Below, in pieces: positions 21,896-30,252 of a DNA stretch of 64,000 bases. Location: contig NZ_CP061293.1 of the NCBI RefSeq assembly GCF_018687495.1, positions 1,302,001 to 1,366,000 of the forward strand, in the 5' to 3' direction. Origin of the DNA: Polynucleobacter sp. MWH-Svant-W18. Its GTDB lineage: Bacteria > Pseudomonadota > Gammaproteobacteria > Burkholderiales > Burkholderiaceae. Every line of letters starts with the position of its first letter. The stretch's first letter is position 1. The position numbers and the translations under genes are program-made. The notes under the pieces were generated by a model. It did not search any database and was not told where the DNA came from. It was given only the letters and a program-made list of their open reading frames with translations.

Positions 21896-21924
21896 TTGAT
21901 GACGGATAGCCCCTATGCTAAGAT
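21896..21924 (+). promoter_or_regulatory. Candidate sigma70 promoter for the ompA-like gene
   Basis: TTGATG (21896-21901), a 17-base spacer and TAAGAT (21919-21924). Both hexamers match 4 of 6 consensus bases. It would give a 5' leader of about 105 bases before the ATG at 22038. Other start sites in this 159-base gap are possible, and gyrA must also start here on the other strand. Confidence 0.35.
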
Positions 21925-22037
21925 TCTGTCAGTTTGTACGAAATTGAGATGTGTCGCTTTGCGGTTTTTTGCTTCAAAGTAGGGCGAATTACATTTAAGT
22001 TTGACTTTAATTAAAAAGAGATTTTTGAGGACTAAAA

Positions 22038-22604
22038 ATGAACAAAACCCTAAGAGTGTTGCTCGCTTCTGTTATTACTGTTTCTGCTTCTGCAGCAATG
22101 GCTTCTGATAACTGGCAAAACGGCGATGGCCAATTAAACTGGAAAAACGGCGATGGCACATTGTGCTGGCGCGATAACAACTGGACACCAGCAACTGCAG
22201 CTAAGGGTTGTGACGGTGCGTTGACTGCACACAGTCCTGCTGGCGTTAGCCAAAGCAAAATCACTTTGCAAGCTGACACACTCTATGACTTCAACAAGTC
22301 TGATTTGAAACCAGAAGGTAAAGCTACTTTGGACAAGATCGCTGCTGATTTAAGCAAGATCAAGTTAGAAGTCATCATCGCTGTTGGTAACACTGACAGC
22401 ATCGGTACAGATGCATACAACATGGCTCTCGGTCAGCGTCGTGCGCAATCTGTTAAGACATACCTTGTAAGCAAGGGTGTTGACGGTAGCCGTATCTACA
22501 CAGAATCAAAAGGCAAGAGCAATCCAGTTGCAAGCAATGCAACTGCTGAAGGCCGCGCTAAGAACCGCCGTACTGACATCGAAGTTGTTGGTACAGCTAA
22601 GTAA
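22038..22604 (+). CDS. OmpA family outer-membrane protein
   Basis: 188 residues. A signal peptide (about 1-22, cut after AMA) is followed by a short Trp/Gly segment with a repeated NGDG unit (WQNGDGQLNWKNGDGTLCW), then the line LCWRDNNWTPATAAKGCDG common in Burkholderiales OmpA proteins, and a C-terminal OmpA domain (about 80-185) with TLYDFNKSDLKPEGKATLD and NRRTDIEV for peptidoglycan binding. There is no full beta-barrel. A good SD (GAGGA, 7 bases away) precedes the ATG. A strong terminator follows. Confidence 0.92.
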   Translation: MNKTLRVLLASVITVSASAAMASDNWQNGDGQLNWKNGDGTLCWRDNNWTPATAAKGCDGALTAHSPAGVSQSKITLQADTLYDFNKSDLKPEGKATLDKIAADLSKIKLEVIIAVGNTDSIGTDAYNMALGQRRAQSVKTYLVSKGVDGSRIYTESKGKSNPVASNATAEGRAKNRRTDIEVVGTAK

Positions 22605-22617
22605 TTCACCTTACTTG

Positions 22618-22648
22618 TAAAAAAGCCCGCTTCTTGCGGGCTTTTTTA
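22618..22648 (+). terminator. Intrinsic terminator after the ompA-like gene
   Basis: Stem AAAAGCCCGC with GCGGGCTTTT around a 4-5-base loop (TTCTT), ending in a T run. A classic rho-independent terminator 14 bases after the stop codon. Confidence 0.9.
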
Positions 22649-22702
22649 TTTCCGCTATATTCGTAGAATCCTTTACCCGCCCTACTGAGAGCCAAACTCA
22701 AG

Positions 22703-23392
22703 ATGAACGTTGATCAATCTGAAATCGCTAAATTTAGCGCCCTAGCTCACCGCTGGTGGGACCCTAATAGTGAATTCAAGCCTTTGCACGCCATTAACCC
22801 ACTGCGCCTTGCTTGGATCAAATCCTTCGTAAACTTAGAGGGAAAAAAAGTGGTTGATATCGGCTGTGGCGGTGGCATCTTGGCAGAATCCATCGCTCAA
22901 TCTGGCGCAGACACCACTGGCATTGATCTTTCTGAAAAAGCTCTCAAGGTTGCAGAATTACATGCATTAGAAGTAGGCGCAAAACTGACTTACCGCTCAA
23001 TCTCAGCTGAGGCTCTCGCTGATGAACAGCCCGAACAATATGACGTTGTGACCTGCATGGAAATGTTGGAGCACGTCCCAAATCCTGCATCAGTAGTGCA
23101 AGCTTGTGCAAAGCTTTGCAAACCCGGTGGCACGCTCTTTTTTAGCACTTTGAATCGTAGCCCTAAGTCCTACTTATTTGCCATTATTGGCGCCGAATAC
23201 ATCCTCAAGCTCCTACCCAAGGGGACTCACGAATACGCGAAATTTATCAAGCCATCAGAGCTGGTTGCGTTCACCCGTCAAGCGGGCTTAGAGATGATTG
23301 GAATAAAGGGTTTGAGCTACAACCCAATCACTCAGGTGTATAGCCTCGGGGATGATGTAGATGTGAACTACATGATTGCCGTCAGGAAGTAA
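22703..23392 (+). CDS. ubiG: Ubiquinone biosynthesis O-methyltransferase
   Basis: 229 residues. [20 protein letters not shown] is the UbiG N-terminal signature, and VVDIGCGGG at 50-58 is the SAM site. It performs both O-methylations in ubiquinone synthesis at the inner membrane face. It is followed 3 bases later by gph, as in many betaproteobacteria. Confidence 0.95.
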   Translation: MNVDQSEIAKFSALAHRWWDPNSEFKPLHAINPLRLAWIKSFVNLEGKKVVDIGCGGGILAESIAQSGADTTGIDLSEKALKVAELHALEVGAKLTYRSISAEALADEQPEQYDVVTCMEMLEHVPNPASVVQACAKLCKPGGTLFFSTLNRSPKSYLFAIIGAEYILKLLPKGTHEYAKFIKPSELVAFTRQAGLEMIGIKGLSYNPITQVYSLGDDVDVNYMIAVRK

Positions 23393-23395
23393 GGC

Positions 23396-24076
23396 ATGAG
23401 CACCCTATCAAGCCCTTATCACGGGGTATTTTTTGATTTGGATGGCACTCTTGCAGATACAGCGCCGGATTTAGTGGCTGCAACCAATCAATTGCTGGTA
23501 GCGCGTCAGCTGTTACCGAAACCTTACGAAGTTTTGCGCCCTTGTGCGTCAGCTGGTGCACGGGGCCTATTAGAGGGTGCATTTGGAATTACTCCAGATC
23601 ATCCGGATTTCATTGCATTGCGAGATGAGTTTTTTAAAAACTATGAAAATGCTCTATTAGTCCACAGCAAGTTATTTGATGGCATGGATGATTTGCTTGA
23701 GCAAATGGAAATCGCAAACCTTCCCTGGGGAATTGTGACGAATAAAAGTGAGCGCTTCACCAATCCACTCACTGAACTGATGGGCCTGCGTCAAAGAGCG
23801 GTCTCTACAGTGTCAGGCGATACAACGCCCCACTCAAAACCCCATCCAGAACCAATTCTGCACGCCGCCAGAATTGCCAATATTGATCCAACAAAGTCAA
23901 TTTATGTAGGCGATGACATCCGAGACGTCATTGCAGGAAAAGCTGCAGGCATGCTGACTGTTGCAGCTGCGTATGGTTACTGCGGCTGCAAAGAGCCACC
24001 AGAAGCTTGGGGCGCCGATCACATCATCAACAGCCCCCTCGAATTATTACCAATCATCTTTCCCAATAGGGTTTAA
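23396..24076 (+). CDS. gph: HAD-family phosphatase (phosphoglycolate phosphatase type)
   Basis: 226 residues. FFDLDGTLADTAPDL holds the nucleophile D14 and the acid D16; VTNKSERF is motif II, a lysine lies at about 150 in SKPHPEP, and YVGDDIRDVIAGKAAG is the Mg-binding motif. Its place behind ubiG matches the gph/mupP position of Burkholderia. MurNAc-6-phosphate phosphatase (MupP) activity is an alternative to 2-phosphoglycolate that sequence alone does not decide. Confidence 0.85.
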   Translation: MSTLSSPYHGVFFDLDGTLADTAPDLVAATNQLLVARQLLPKPYEVLRPCASAGARGLLEGAFGITPDHPDFIALRDEFFKNYENALLVHSKLFDGMDDLLEQMEIANLPWGIVTNKSERFTNPLTELMGLRQRAVSTVSGDTTPHSKPHPEPILHAARIANIDPTKSIYVGDDIRDVIAGKAAGMLTVAAAYGYCGCKEPPEAWGADHIINSPLELLPIIFPNRV

Positions 24077-24118
24077 TGGCATCCCAAAAGATATTAAGCA
24101 ATTTGGGGCTAGCGGCTT

Positions 24119-24124
24119 TAAAAT
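24119..24124 (+). promoter_or_regulatory. Candidate -10 element for ssrA
   Basis: TAAAAT at 24119-24124, in the 71-base gap between gph and the mature tmRNA 5' end. No good -35 hexamer is visible at normal spacing. Transcription would start about 17 bases before the mature end, leaving a short 5' leader for RNase P to remove. Confidence 0.3.
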
Positions 24125-24147
24125 AGACCCTCCTATGCATGAACTCT

Positions 24148-24506
24148 GGGGTCGACATGGTTTCGACGTGGATTACAAAGCATCAAGGGCATACCGAGGA
24201 CCCGTTATCTCGTAAATCAATGGGAATGTAATAACTGCTAACGACGAACGTTACGCACTAGCCGCTTAATTGCGGTTGCCCCTGAACTGATTCTCTCTTG
24301 GGTCAGGTAGCGAAAGCTACATCAGGGTCATATACAAGAGATAAGACTATTTTGCGTCACGAAGAATAGTACGAAAACTTAGTGAATCGTCGGCGAGGAA
24401 CGTGTCAATCTGTGCCTAACTGATTAAATTAAATGATATGACTAAGTATGTAGAACTTGTTGTGGAGGATTTGCGGACGCGGGTTCGATTCCCGCCGACT
24501 CCACCA
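24148..24506 (+). ncRNA. ssrA: Transfer-messenger RNA (tmRNA)
   Basis: About 359 bases, one-piece form. The 5' acceptor strand GGGGTCGAC pairs with GCCGACTCC before the encoded CCA (ends 24506); the T-arm sequence GGGTTCGATTCCC is intact. The tag reading frame at 24237-24269 encodes ANDERYALAA and then TAA, the betaproteobacterial tag type. It rescues stalled ribosomes with SmpB and marks the product for proteolysis. Confidence 0.97.
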
Positions 24507-24514
24507 TATAAATC

Positions 24515-24546
24515 AAACCCCTCTGAATTTTGGAGGGGTTTTGTTT
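24515..24546 (+). terminator. Intrinsic terminator after ssrA
   Basis: Stem AAACCCCTC (24515-24523) with GAGGGGTTT (24533-24541), then a T-rich tail, 9 bases after the CCA end of tmRNA. Confidence 0.85.
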
Positions 24547-24566
24547 ACCAACTTGTGGTCCTGTTT

Positions 24567-25724
24567 TTATTTCACTACTAGCCGCCACAAAGAAGTGATC
24601 TCTTGAGATCTTGCCGCATGAAGTGCATCGGCTTTATCAAATACTTTGTGATGCTGAGGTTTGGTATCTAAGTGTCCCGCAACCCTCAGTCCGGACTGAT
24701 CAATCCAATCGAGCAATTGCTCTCTTGATCGCAAGCCGAGATGCTCAGCAAGGTCAGAAAGGATCAACCAACCCTCGCCACCGGGTAATAAATGCTCTTT
24801 TAATTTTCCTAGAAAGCCCTTTAACATTTGGCTCTCCGGGTCATATATTGCATGCTCAAGAGAAGAGCTAGGACGCGCTGGCAACCAGGGAGGATTACAT
24901 ACAATCAATGCCGCTTTCTCTGTTGGAAACAAATTGGTCTTCTGAATTTCTATCTGGTGATTGAGACCCAAACGATCAATATTGTCTTGGGCGCATGCAA
25001 TAGCACGATCATCTTGATCAGTAGCAATGATTTTTTGGATCTCTCGAATTGCCAATACAACTGACAACACCCCAGTGCCCACCCCAATGTCAAATGCTAT
25101 GGAGTTTTTTTGAATCGCAGCAGGTAGCGGCGCTTTGAGAACCAGTTCAATGTATTCACCGCGAATCGGTGAAAAAACACCGTAGTGTGGATGAATCCGA
25201 ATCTCCTCATCATCCCTCGCTAGCACGGGAACACCTTTTTTACGCCATTCATGCGCGCTAATGACCCCTAGCAATTCTCGTAAAGAGACAACATAGTCTT
25301 CACTCTGCTTTCCATAAGCCTCCATACAGGCTTGCGCAACATCAGGCGCACGTCGCAATGAAATGCTGTGGTCTGCATGAATAGGAATCAGCAACATTCC
25401 CAGAATACGCGCCCTTTGCGATTGCGCTAAGCGGTGTAAATTGAAGGTGTCTAAAGGACTTTTGGTTTTCTCTTTTGCAACCCGATCAGCCCTAGTTGAT
25501 TTCTTCGAAGGCTTATCAACCCTTCTTACAAGGGCCTGCAGTAGCTGGCGAGCATTTTGAAAGTCGCCTTTGTAAAGCATTGCAGTGCCTTCACAAGCTG
25601 AACGGTATGCTATGTCGGCCGTTAAGGTGTCATCAGCAATGATGACTTTCTGATGTGGCGCAATGCCATTTTCGGAGCGCCATTTAGCAGAAAAAGATTG
25701 TTCGCCTTCGCTCCAATGAATCAT
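24567..25724 (-). CDS. Class I SAM-dependent methyltransferase with NPPW motif
   Basis: 385 residues from the ATG at 25724, which lies 4 bases after the stop of the upstream gene; a TTG at 25772 would overlap that gene by 44 bases. The C-terminal half has the SAM motif FDIGVGTGVLSVVLA and VCNPPWLP, the catalytic motif of enzymes that methylate a planar nitrogen (PrmC, TrmN6, RsmC and RlmG families). The N-terminal 190 residues match no domain I recognise. The target could be a ribosomal RNA, tRNA or protein glutamine. Confidence 0.8.
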   Translation of the reverse strand: MIHWSEGEQSFSAKWRSENGIAPHQKVIIADDTLTADIAYRSACEGTAMLYKGDFQNARQLLQALVRRVDKPSKKSTRADRVAKEKTKSPLDTFNLHRLAQSQRARILGMLLIPIHADHSISLRRAPDVAQACMEAYGKQSEDYVVSLRELLGVISAHEWRKKGVPVLARDDEEIRIHPHYGVFSPIRGEYIELVLKAPLPAAIQKNSIAFDIGVGTGVLSVVLAIREIQKIIATDQDDRAIACAQDNIDRLGLNHQIEIQKTNLFPTEKAALIVCNPPWLPARPSSSLEHAIYDPESQMLKGFLGKLKEHLLPGGEGWLILSDLAEHLGLRSREQLLDWIDQSGLRVAGHLDTKPQHHKVFDKADALHAARSQEITSLWRLVVK

Positions 25725-25728
25725 GAGT

Positions 25729-26283
25729 TCATGAAGTGGGTGGATGATCTTCGGGGTGAATATCCAAAGCAATTAAGAAGCGAGATACCATGTTGTAGGC
25801 AGCGATGACTGTTACTAGCTCCACTGTATCCGTATTTCCCAATGCTTTTTGAAGACGTTTCATGAGTTCGGGATCGACTTGAATATTGCGCGTCATCTGC
25901 AAGGTTAAGTCAGCAGCATCATTTTCCAACGGAGTAAATTCGTTCCGCGGGAAGTTGGGCTGACCGATCAATCTGAGGGCTTGTACTTGTTCTTCGGTGC
26001 CACCAGCCTTTTTAAAGGGAGGTGCATGATGAAAAAATTCATATTCAGCACCATTGAGCACTGCGACTCCGCACATTGCCAATTCCCTTAACTTGGGATC
26101 TAGGGACAAATTATTGCGAATCTCTCCAATAAAGTGATTCCAGCCCTCAGCAATCGGTACGCTATGCAAGAGCATTCGATCCAAGTTAATAAACTGCCCG
26201 CCACGTCTCTTACGAATAGCAGAAACCAGCTCAGCTGGCTCTGCTAAATCAATGGGTTGATACGGAATCGAACGTTCAGTCAT
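25729..26283 (-). CDS. Carboxymuconolactone decarboxylase / AhpD-like protein
   Basis: 184 residues of the alpha-helical AhpD-like fold, with the segment LRELAMCGVAVLNGAEYEFFHHAP matching the family's central helix. The usual redox CxxC is reduced to one cysteine, so peroxidase-type disulfide chemistry is unlikely. The function is unknown. It lies between a Bug receptor (upstream, 6 bases) and the methyltransferase, in one transcription unit. Confidence 0.8.
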   Translation of the reverse strand: MTERSIPYQPIDLAEPAELVSAIRKRRGGQFINLDRMLLHSVPIAEGWNHFIGEIRNNLSLDPKLRELAMCGVAVLNGAEYEFFHHAPPFKKAGGTEEQVQALRLIGQPNFPRNEFTPLENDAADLTLQMTRNIQVDPELMKRLQKALGNTDTVELVTVIAAYNMVSRFLIALDIHPEDHPPTS

Positions 26284-26289
26284 GTGCGC

Positions 26290-27291
26290 TTACTGAGCAG
26301 TTTCTTTAATGCCGTTCTCAATGACGAACTTGCCCCAAATACCAATTTGCTTACCGATAAATTCACGGGCAGATTCTGGGCTACCACCCACAATCTCAAT
26401 TCCTTGAGCTTTAAACTTCTCCGCAACCAAGGGAGTTTTTAAGGCCTTATTCAAGGCCTTATTCATGGCATCAATAATCGCAGGTGGCGTTTTTCCTGGA
26501 GCAATCACTGCCCACCATGCTGGTGCGCTAAAGCCTGGATAACCACTCTCAGCCACTGTAGGCACATTAGGCATTGTTGAAGTTCTCTTTGCTGTAGTAA
26601 TCACCAAAGGAATCACACCACCGCTATCAACATGGGGCTTCACCAAGAACTCTGAACCAACAGCCAATGGCACTTGACCACCCAAAGCATCCTGCATCAA
26701 AGGACCGCCGCCACGATACGGAATGTGGTTCCAATCAAAGCCTGCTTGCTTAGCAAGACGTGCCATCGATAGGTGTCCAAGACTACCAATTCCGATGGAG
26801 CCATAGCTAAATGGCTTTCCGGCTTTAGACATCTCTGTCAATTGCTTAAAGCTCTTAATTCCAGAATTTTTACTTGCTACCAATACCATTGGTGAGGTTC
26901 CCACCAAAATCACAGGTGCCAGATCTTTAATGGTGTCGTAGGGAAGTTTGTCTTTGAGGCTAGGATTGACGCCGTGGGTATCAAATACCACTGCAAAGGT
27001 ATAACCGTCCGCATCCGCTCTTGCTAGCGCAGCAGTACCAATCACACCTGAAGCACCGCCAATATTTTCAACAATCACATTTTGCTTAAGCTCTGTTTGC
27101 AAGGCTTGTGCCAAGACTCGGGCAACCTGATCAACTGATCCACCAGCTGGAAAGACTGCTATCAATTTGATGGGTTTTTGGCTTGGCCAGCTTCCAACGC
27201 CAGCAGTTTGGGCAAACACCATGCCGCTTACCCCAAAGGACATTAGGGTTATCAATAGGGCTCTTTTGGCCATTTTTGCTAAATACAGCAT
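26290..27291 (-). CDS. Tripartite tricarboxylate transporter (Bug/TctC) substrate-binding protein
   Basis: 333 residues. A signal peptide ends near FAQ (about 28), and the family motif around KLIAVFPAGGSVDQVARVLAQAL is clear. The start at 27291 has AGGAG 8 bases upstream. Bug proteins bind carboxylates in the periplasm. No TctA or TctB membrane gene is nearby, so it is an orphan receptor. A 12-base tandem repeat at about 26442-26465 encodes NKALNKAL. Confidence 0.92.
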   Translation of the reverse strand: MLYLAKMAKRALLITLMSFGVSGMVFAQTAGVGSWPSQKPIKLIAVFPAGGSVDQVARVLAQALQTELKQNVIVENIGGASGVIGTAALARADADGYTFAVVFDTHGVNPSLKDKLPYDTIKDLAPVILVGTSPMVLVASKNSGIKSFKQLTEMSKAGKPFSYGSIGIGSLGHLSMARLAKQAGFDWNHIPYRGGGPLMQDALGGQVPLAVGSEFLVKPHVDSGGVIPLVITTAKRTSTMPNVPTVAESGYPGFSAPAWWAVIAPGKTPPAIIDAMNKALNKALKTPLVAEKFKAQGIEIVGGSPESAREFIGKQIGIWGKFVIENGIKETAQ

Positions 27292-27379
27292 AGATCGGTC
27301 TCCTTTGAATAAGGCTTAAGATTACCACCCCATAAGCCTGTTTGCTCGATAATATGGCAGTAGCTTGATGAGAGAAGAG

Positions 27380-28150
27380 ATGAAGTCGATTTTGAACATT
27401 GCCGCCTATTTATTTGTCAGCCTCGACGGCTTGGCAGATCTGCGGGTAAAAATGCTTGAGGAATGCAATACCCGCAATCTGAAGGGGACTATTCTGCTTA
27501 CCGGCGAAGGCATTAACCTCTTTTTGGCTGGTTCAGCCCCCGAGTTGCGTGGCTTTTTGGATTGGTTGCGGATGGACCCCCGCTTTAAACCTCTTGAAGC
27601 CAAAGAAAGCTGGTCAGAAGAGCAGCCTTTCAAAAAGATGCTGATCAAGCTCAAAAATGAAATTATTCGGATGAATCACCCAGCTATTCGACCTGAAGAA
27701 GGTCGCGCAAATTTCATCAGCCCAAAAAAATTACAAGAATGGCTTGATCGCGGTACTGATGACTTAGGCCGCCCTGTCGTAATGGTAGATACACGCAATG
27801 CATTTGAAGTGGAATATGGCAGCTTTGAAAATGCCTTGCACTTCAATATCGAAAAGTTTACCGAGTTTCCACAAGCGATTTCCGCTCACAAAGAAGCACT
27901 GGCAGACAAAACACTGGTGAGCTTTTGTACTGGCGGCATTCGTTGTGAAAAATCTGGACTCTATATGCGCGAAATTGGTATGCAGCATAGCTATCAATTA
28001 GAAGGTGGCATCTTGAAGTATTTTGAAGAGGTTGGCTCAGCACACTACCAAGGCAGCTGCTTCGTATTTGATGAGCGTGAAGCACTAGAACCCAATTTGG
28101 ACACCATTCCTGTCGAGCGCTCGATACGAAAAAAGCTTAAAGCTGGCTAA
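27380..28150 (+). CDS. trhO: tRNA uridine(34) hydroxylase (rhodanese-domain YceA family)
   Basis: 256 residues from the ATG at 27380 (MKSILNIAAYLFVSLDGL); upstream ATG 27368 and TTG 27365 add residues not usual in the family. An N-terminal ferredoxin-like domain precedes a rhodanese domain whose active loop FCTGGIRCEK holds C183 and C189. TrhO makes 5-hydroxyuridine at tRNA position 34 in an oxygen-dependent way. Divergent from the Bug receptor at 27291. Confidence 0.88.
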   Translation: MKSILNIAAYLFVSLDGLADLRVKMLEECNTRNLKGTILLTGEGINLFLAGSAPELRGFLDWLRMDPRFKPLEAKESWSEEQPFKKMLIKLKNEIIRMNHPAIRPEEGRANFISPKKLQEWLDRGTDDLGRPVVMVDTRNAFEVEYGSFENALHFNIEKFTEFPQAISAHKEALADKTLVSFCTGGIRCEKSGLYMREIGMQHSYQLEGGILKYFEEVGSAHYQGSCFVFDEREALEPNLDTIPVERSIRKKLKAG

Positions 28151-28201
28151 TATTTACACCAACCACTTCACCCACACATATCTATATCGAAAGTATTCCG
28201 C

Positions 28202-29179
28202 ATGGCCTCACTTCCAAACATTGTCATCTTAGGTGATTACGAACGCGCCCTGCGGCGTTTTTCAAACTGGGATCAATTAGATCAACAATCTCATTTAACA
28301 ATTCATCATGAGCCATTGCGTGATGAAGCGCTGTATGAAGCTGTGAAAGATGCTGATGCCATCGCCATTGTGCGCGATCGTTCGCCCTTTAATGAGGCCA
28401 TGATTGCCCGACTACCGAAACTGAAATTTCTGATGTTTACTGGCGAGCGCAATGGCACTCTTGAAGCCGCTGCATTAGTGTCTCGCAATATTCCAATGGC
28501 TTGTACACCGGGTGGCCCCTCTAAAGAAACCACTACAGAACTCACTTGGGCATTAATTTTGGGGGCATCAAAACGCCTCATAGAACAGAACCAGTTGATT
28601 TCTTCTGGTGGCTGGCGTGATGGATTGTCGGTATTGCCAATGCTCGCTGGAGAGCGCCTTGGCGTCATGGGTTTGGGATCTATTGGTAGTCGCGTAGCTC
28701 GCGTTGGAGCCGCTTTTGGCATGGAAGTGGTGACTTGGAGTCCACGCATGACGCCAGAACGTGCCGCCGCTGAAAATGCGAAAGCAGTTAGCCTGGAAGA
28801 ATTATTAAAGACCTCTAAGATTGTTACGATGCACTTGGTAGCAGGACCTAGAACAAAGGGGCTCATTAGTGCAGATCAACTTGCTTTGATGCGTCCGGAT
28901 TCGATTTTGGTGAACACTTCCCGCTCAGCATTGATCAATATGGTTGATCTCCAAAAAGCGCTTGCTGCAGGCAGGCCTGGCCAAGCAGCAGTGGATGTAT
29001 TTGATATCGAACCACTTCCTGAAAAAGATGTATTGCGTAACACACCCAATCTTTTGGTAACGCCCCATCTTGGATTTATTGCGGAACCTATCTTTGCAAC
29101 TTTTTCCAAAGGGATTACAGAAACCTTAGAAGCTTGGCTGCATCAGAAACCAGTACCTCATCCATTTAAGCCACAGTGA
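28202..29179 (+). CDS. D-2-hydroxyacid dehydrogenase family protein
   Basis: 325 residues. The Rossmann motif GLGSIGSRVARVGAAFG begins near 157, NTSRSALI holds the substrate arginine, and TPHLGFI the catalytic histidine, with an acidic residue in VFDIEPLPEKD between them. It is close to glyoxylate/hydroxypyruvate or phosphoglycerate dehydrogenase-like enzymes; the substrate is not determined. Its stop overlaps the GTG start of the first chromate-transporter gene (GTGA). Confidence 0.88.
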   Translation: MASLPNIVILGDYERALRRFSNWDQLDQQSHLTIHHEPLRDEALYEAVKDADAIAIVRDRSPFNEAMIARLPKLKFLMFTGERNGTLEAAALVSRNIPMACTPGGPSKETTTELTWALILGASKRLIEQNQLISSGGWRDGLSVLPMLAGERLGVMGLGSIGSRVARVGAAFGMEVVTWSPRMTPERAAAENAKAVSLEELLKTSKIVTMHLVAGPRTKGLISADQLALMRPDSILVNTSRSALINMVDLQKALAAGRPGQAAVDVFDIEPLPEKDVLRNTPNLLVTPHLGFIAEPIFATFSKGITETLEAWLHQKPVPHPFKPQ

Positions 29180-29721
29180 CTTTAAAAACACCAACCCCCA
29201 AGCAACTTTTCATTGGCTTTAGCAAGATTGGTATATCGGGCTTTGGTGGAGTACTGCCCTGGGCTCGTCGCTCACTTGTTGAGCAAGAAAAATGGATCAG
29301 CGCTGAAGAATTTAATGCCCTGCTCGGTATTTGCCAAATTGTTCCCGGGCCGAATATTGTTAACTTGGCAGTCTGCGTGGGAAGCCGCTTTGCAGGCGTC
29401 TCTGGAGCACTAGCAGCTGTTTTCGGTTTAATGCTTGGGCCCAGCGTGATCGTCATCCTCCTTGGAATGCTTTATGAACACTATAGCTATTTGCCAGCAG
29501 TTCAAGGAATGTTGCGCGGTATTTCAGCGGTAGGTATCGGCTTAATTGCAGCAACGGGTTTTAAGATGATGCGCAATGAGTTTAGCTTCCCACCCATGCT
29601 GTTGGTGGTAGCACTCACCGTGATTGCAGCAGGATTTTTTCACCTCAATTTAGGATGGGTTGTGCTCATTGCATCCCCTCTGGCGACTTTTCTGGCATGG
29701 AAAAAGGCGAAGCAAACATGA
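29176..29721 (+). CDS. chrA1: Chromate transporter, N-terminal-type half
   Basis: 181 residues with about five hydrophobic segments, starting at a GTG that overlaps the previous stop. FSKIGISGFGGVLPWARR and GICQIVPGPNIVNLAV are the conserved ChrA motifs. This is a short-chain ChrA, made as two separate proteins that work together, with the second half immediately downstream (ATGA overlap). The family carries chromate or other anions out of the cell; that chromate is the substrate here is not shown. Confidence 0.88.
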   Translation: MTLKTPTPKQLFIGFSKIGISGFGGVLPWARRSLVEQEKWISAEEFNALLGICQIVPGPNIVNLAVCVGSRFAGVSGALAAVFGLMLGPSVIVILLGMLYEHYSYLPAVQGMLRGISAVGIGLIAATGFKMMRNEFSFPPMLLVVALTVIAAGFFHLNLGWVVLIASPLATFLAWKKAKQT

Positions 29722-30239
29722 GTGCACTGCTGAGCCTATTTATCAAACTATCGGCGTTCTCGGCTTTGGCTTTTGGCGGCATTAATGCGCTATTGCCTGC
29801 ACTGTATGACCTCTCAGTCAATCAAGAGCATTGGCTCAATACGCAAACCTTTGCAGATTTTTTTGCAATTGCGCAAGCAGCGCCTGGACCCAACCTGATG
29901 ACAGTGACCCTCATCGGGTGGCATGTGAGTGGAGTGATTGGCGCTATCGTTGCATCGATTGCCATTTGCTGGCCGTCATCGATCATGGTCTTCTTTTTGC
30001 AAAGGTATATCAGTAACCTACGTAACCCAATCACTAAGAAAACTATTCAGTTTGCTGCTAGCGCGTTAGCGGTTGGTTTGGTGCTCGGATCCGCATGGGA
30101 TATCTCACAGCAAATTAATCATAGTGTGGCAGCGTTTGCCCTAACCTTGCTAGCAATTGCTGTAATGCTACTAAGCCGTTGGCACCCACTCTATCTCATT
30201 GTGATTGGTGCTGTATTAGGAGTTCTGGGGTTCATATAA
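29718..30239 (+). CDS. chrA2: Chromate transporter, C-terminal-type half
   Basis: 173 residues from the ATG at 29718, which overlaps the stop of the first half (ATGA). It repeats the family motifs as FSALAFGGINALLPALYDL and AIAQAAPGPNLMTV. Both halves carry their own start, full motif set and no frameshift signal, so this is a real two-gene transporter. A longer frame from 29655 would overlap the first half by 67 bases and has no reason to be used. Confidence 0.87.
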   Translation: MSALLSLFIKLSAFSALAFGGINALLPALYDLSVNQEHWLNTQTFADFFAIAQAAPGPNLMTVTLIGWHVSGVIGAIVASIAICWPSSIMVFFLQRYISNLRNPITKKTIQFAASALAVGLVLGSAWDISQQINHSVAAFALTLLAIAVMLLSRWHPLYLIVIGAVLGVLGFI

Positions 30240-30252
30240 GGAGTGATTAAAT

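Noticed and set aside
29655..29721. Frameshift between two chromate-transporter halves
   Set aside because: Both halves have complete motifs and an ATGA start/stop overlap, the normal structure of short-chain ChrA pairs.
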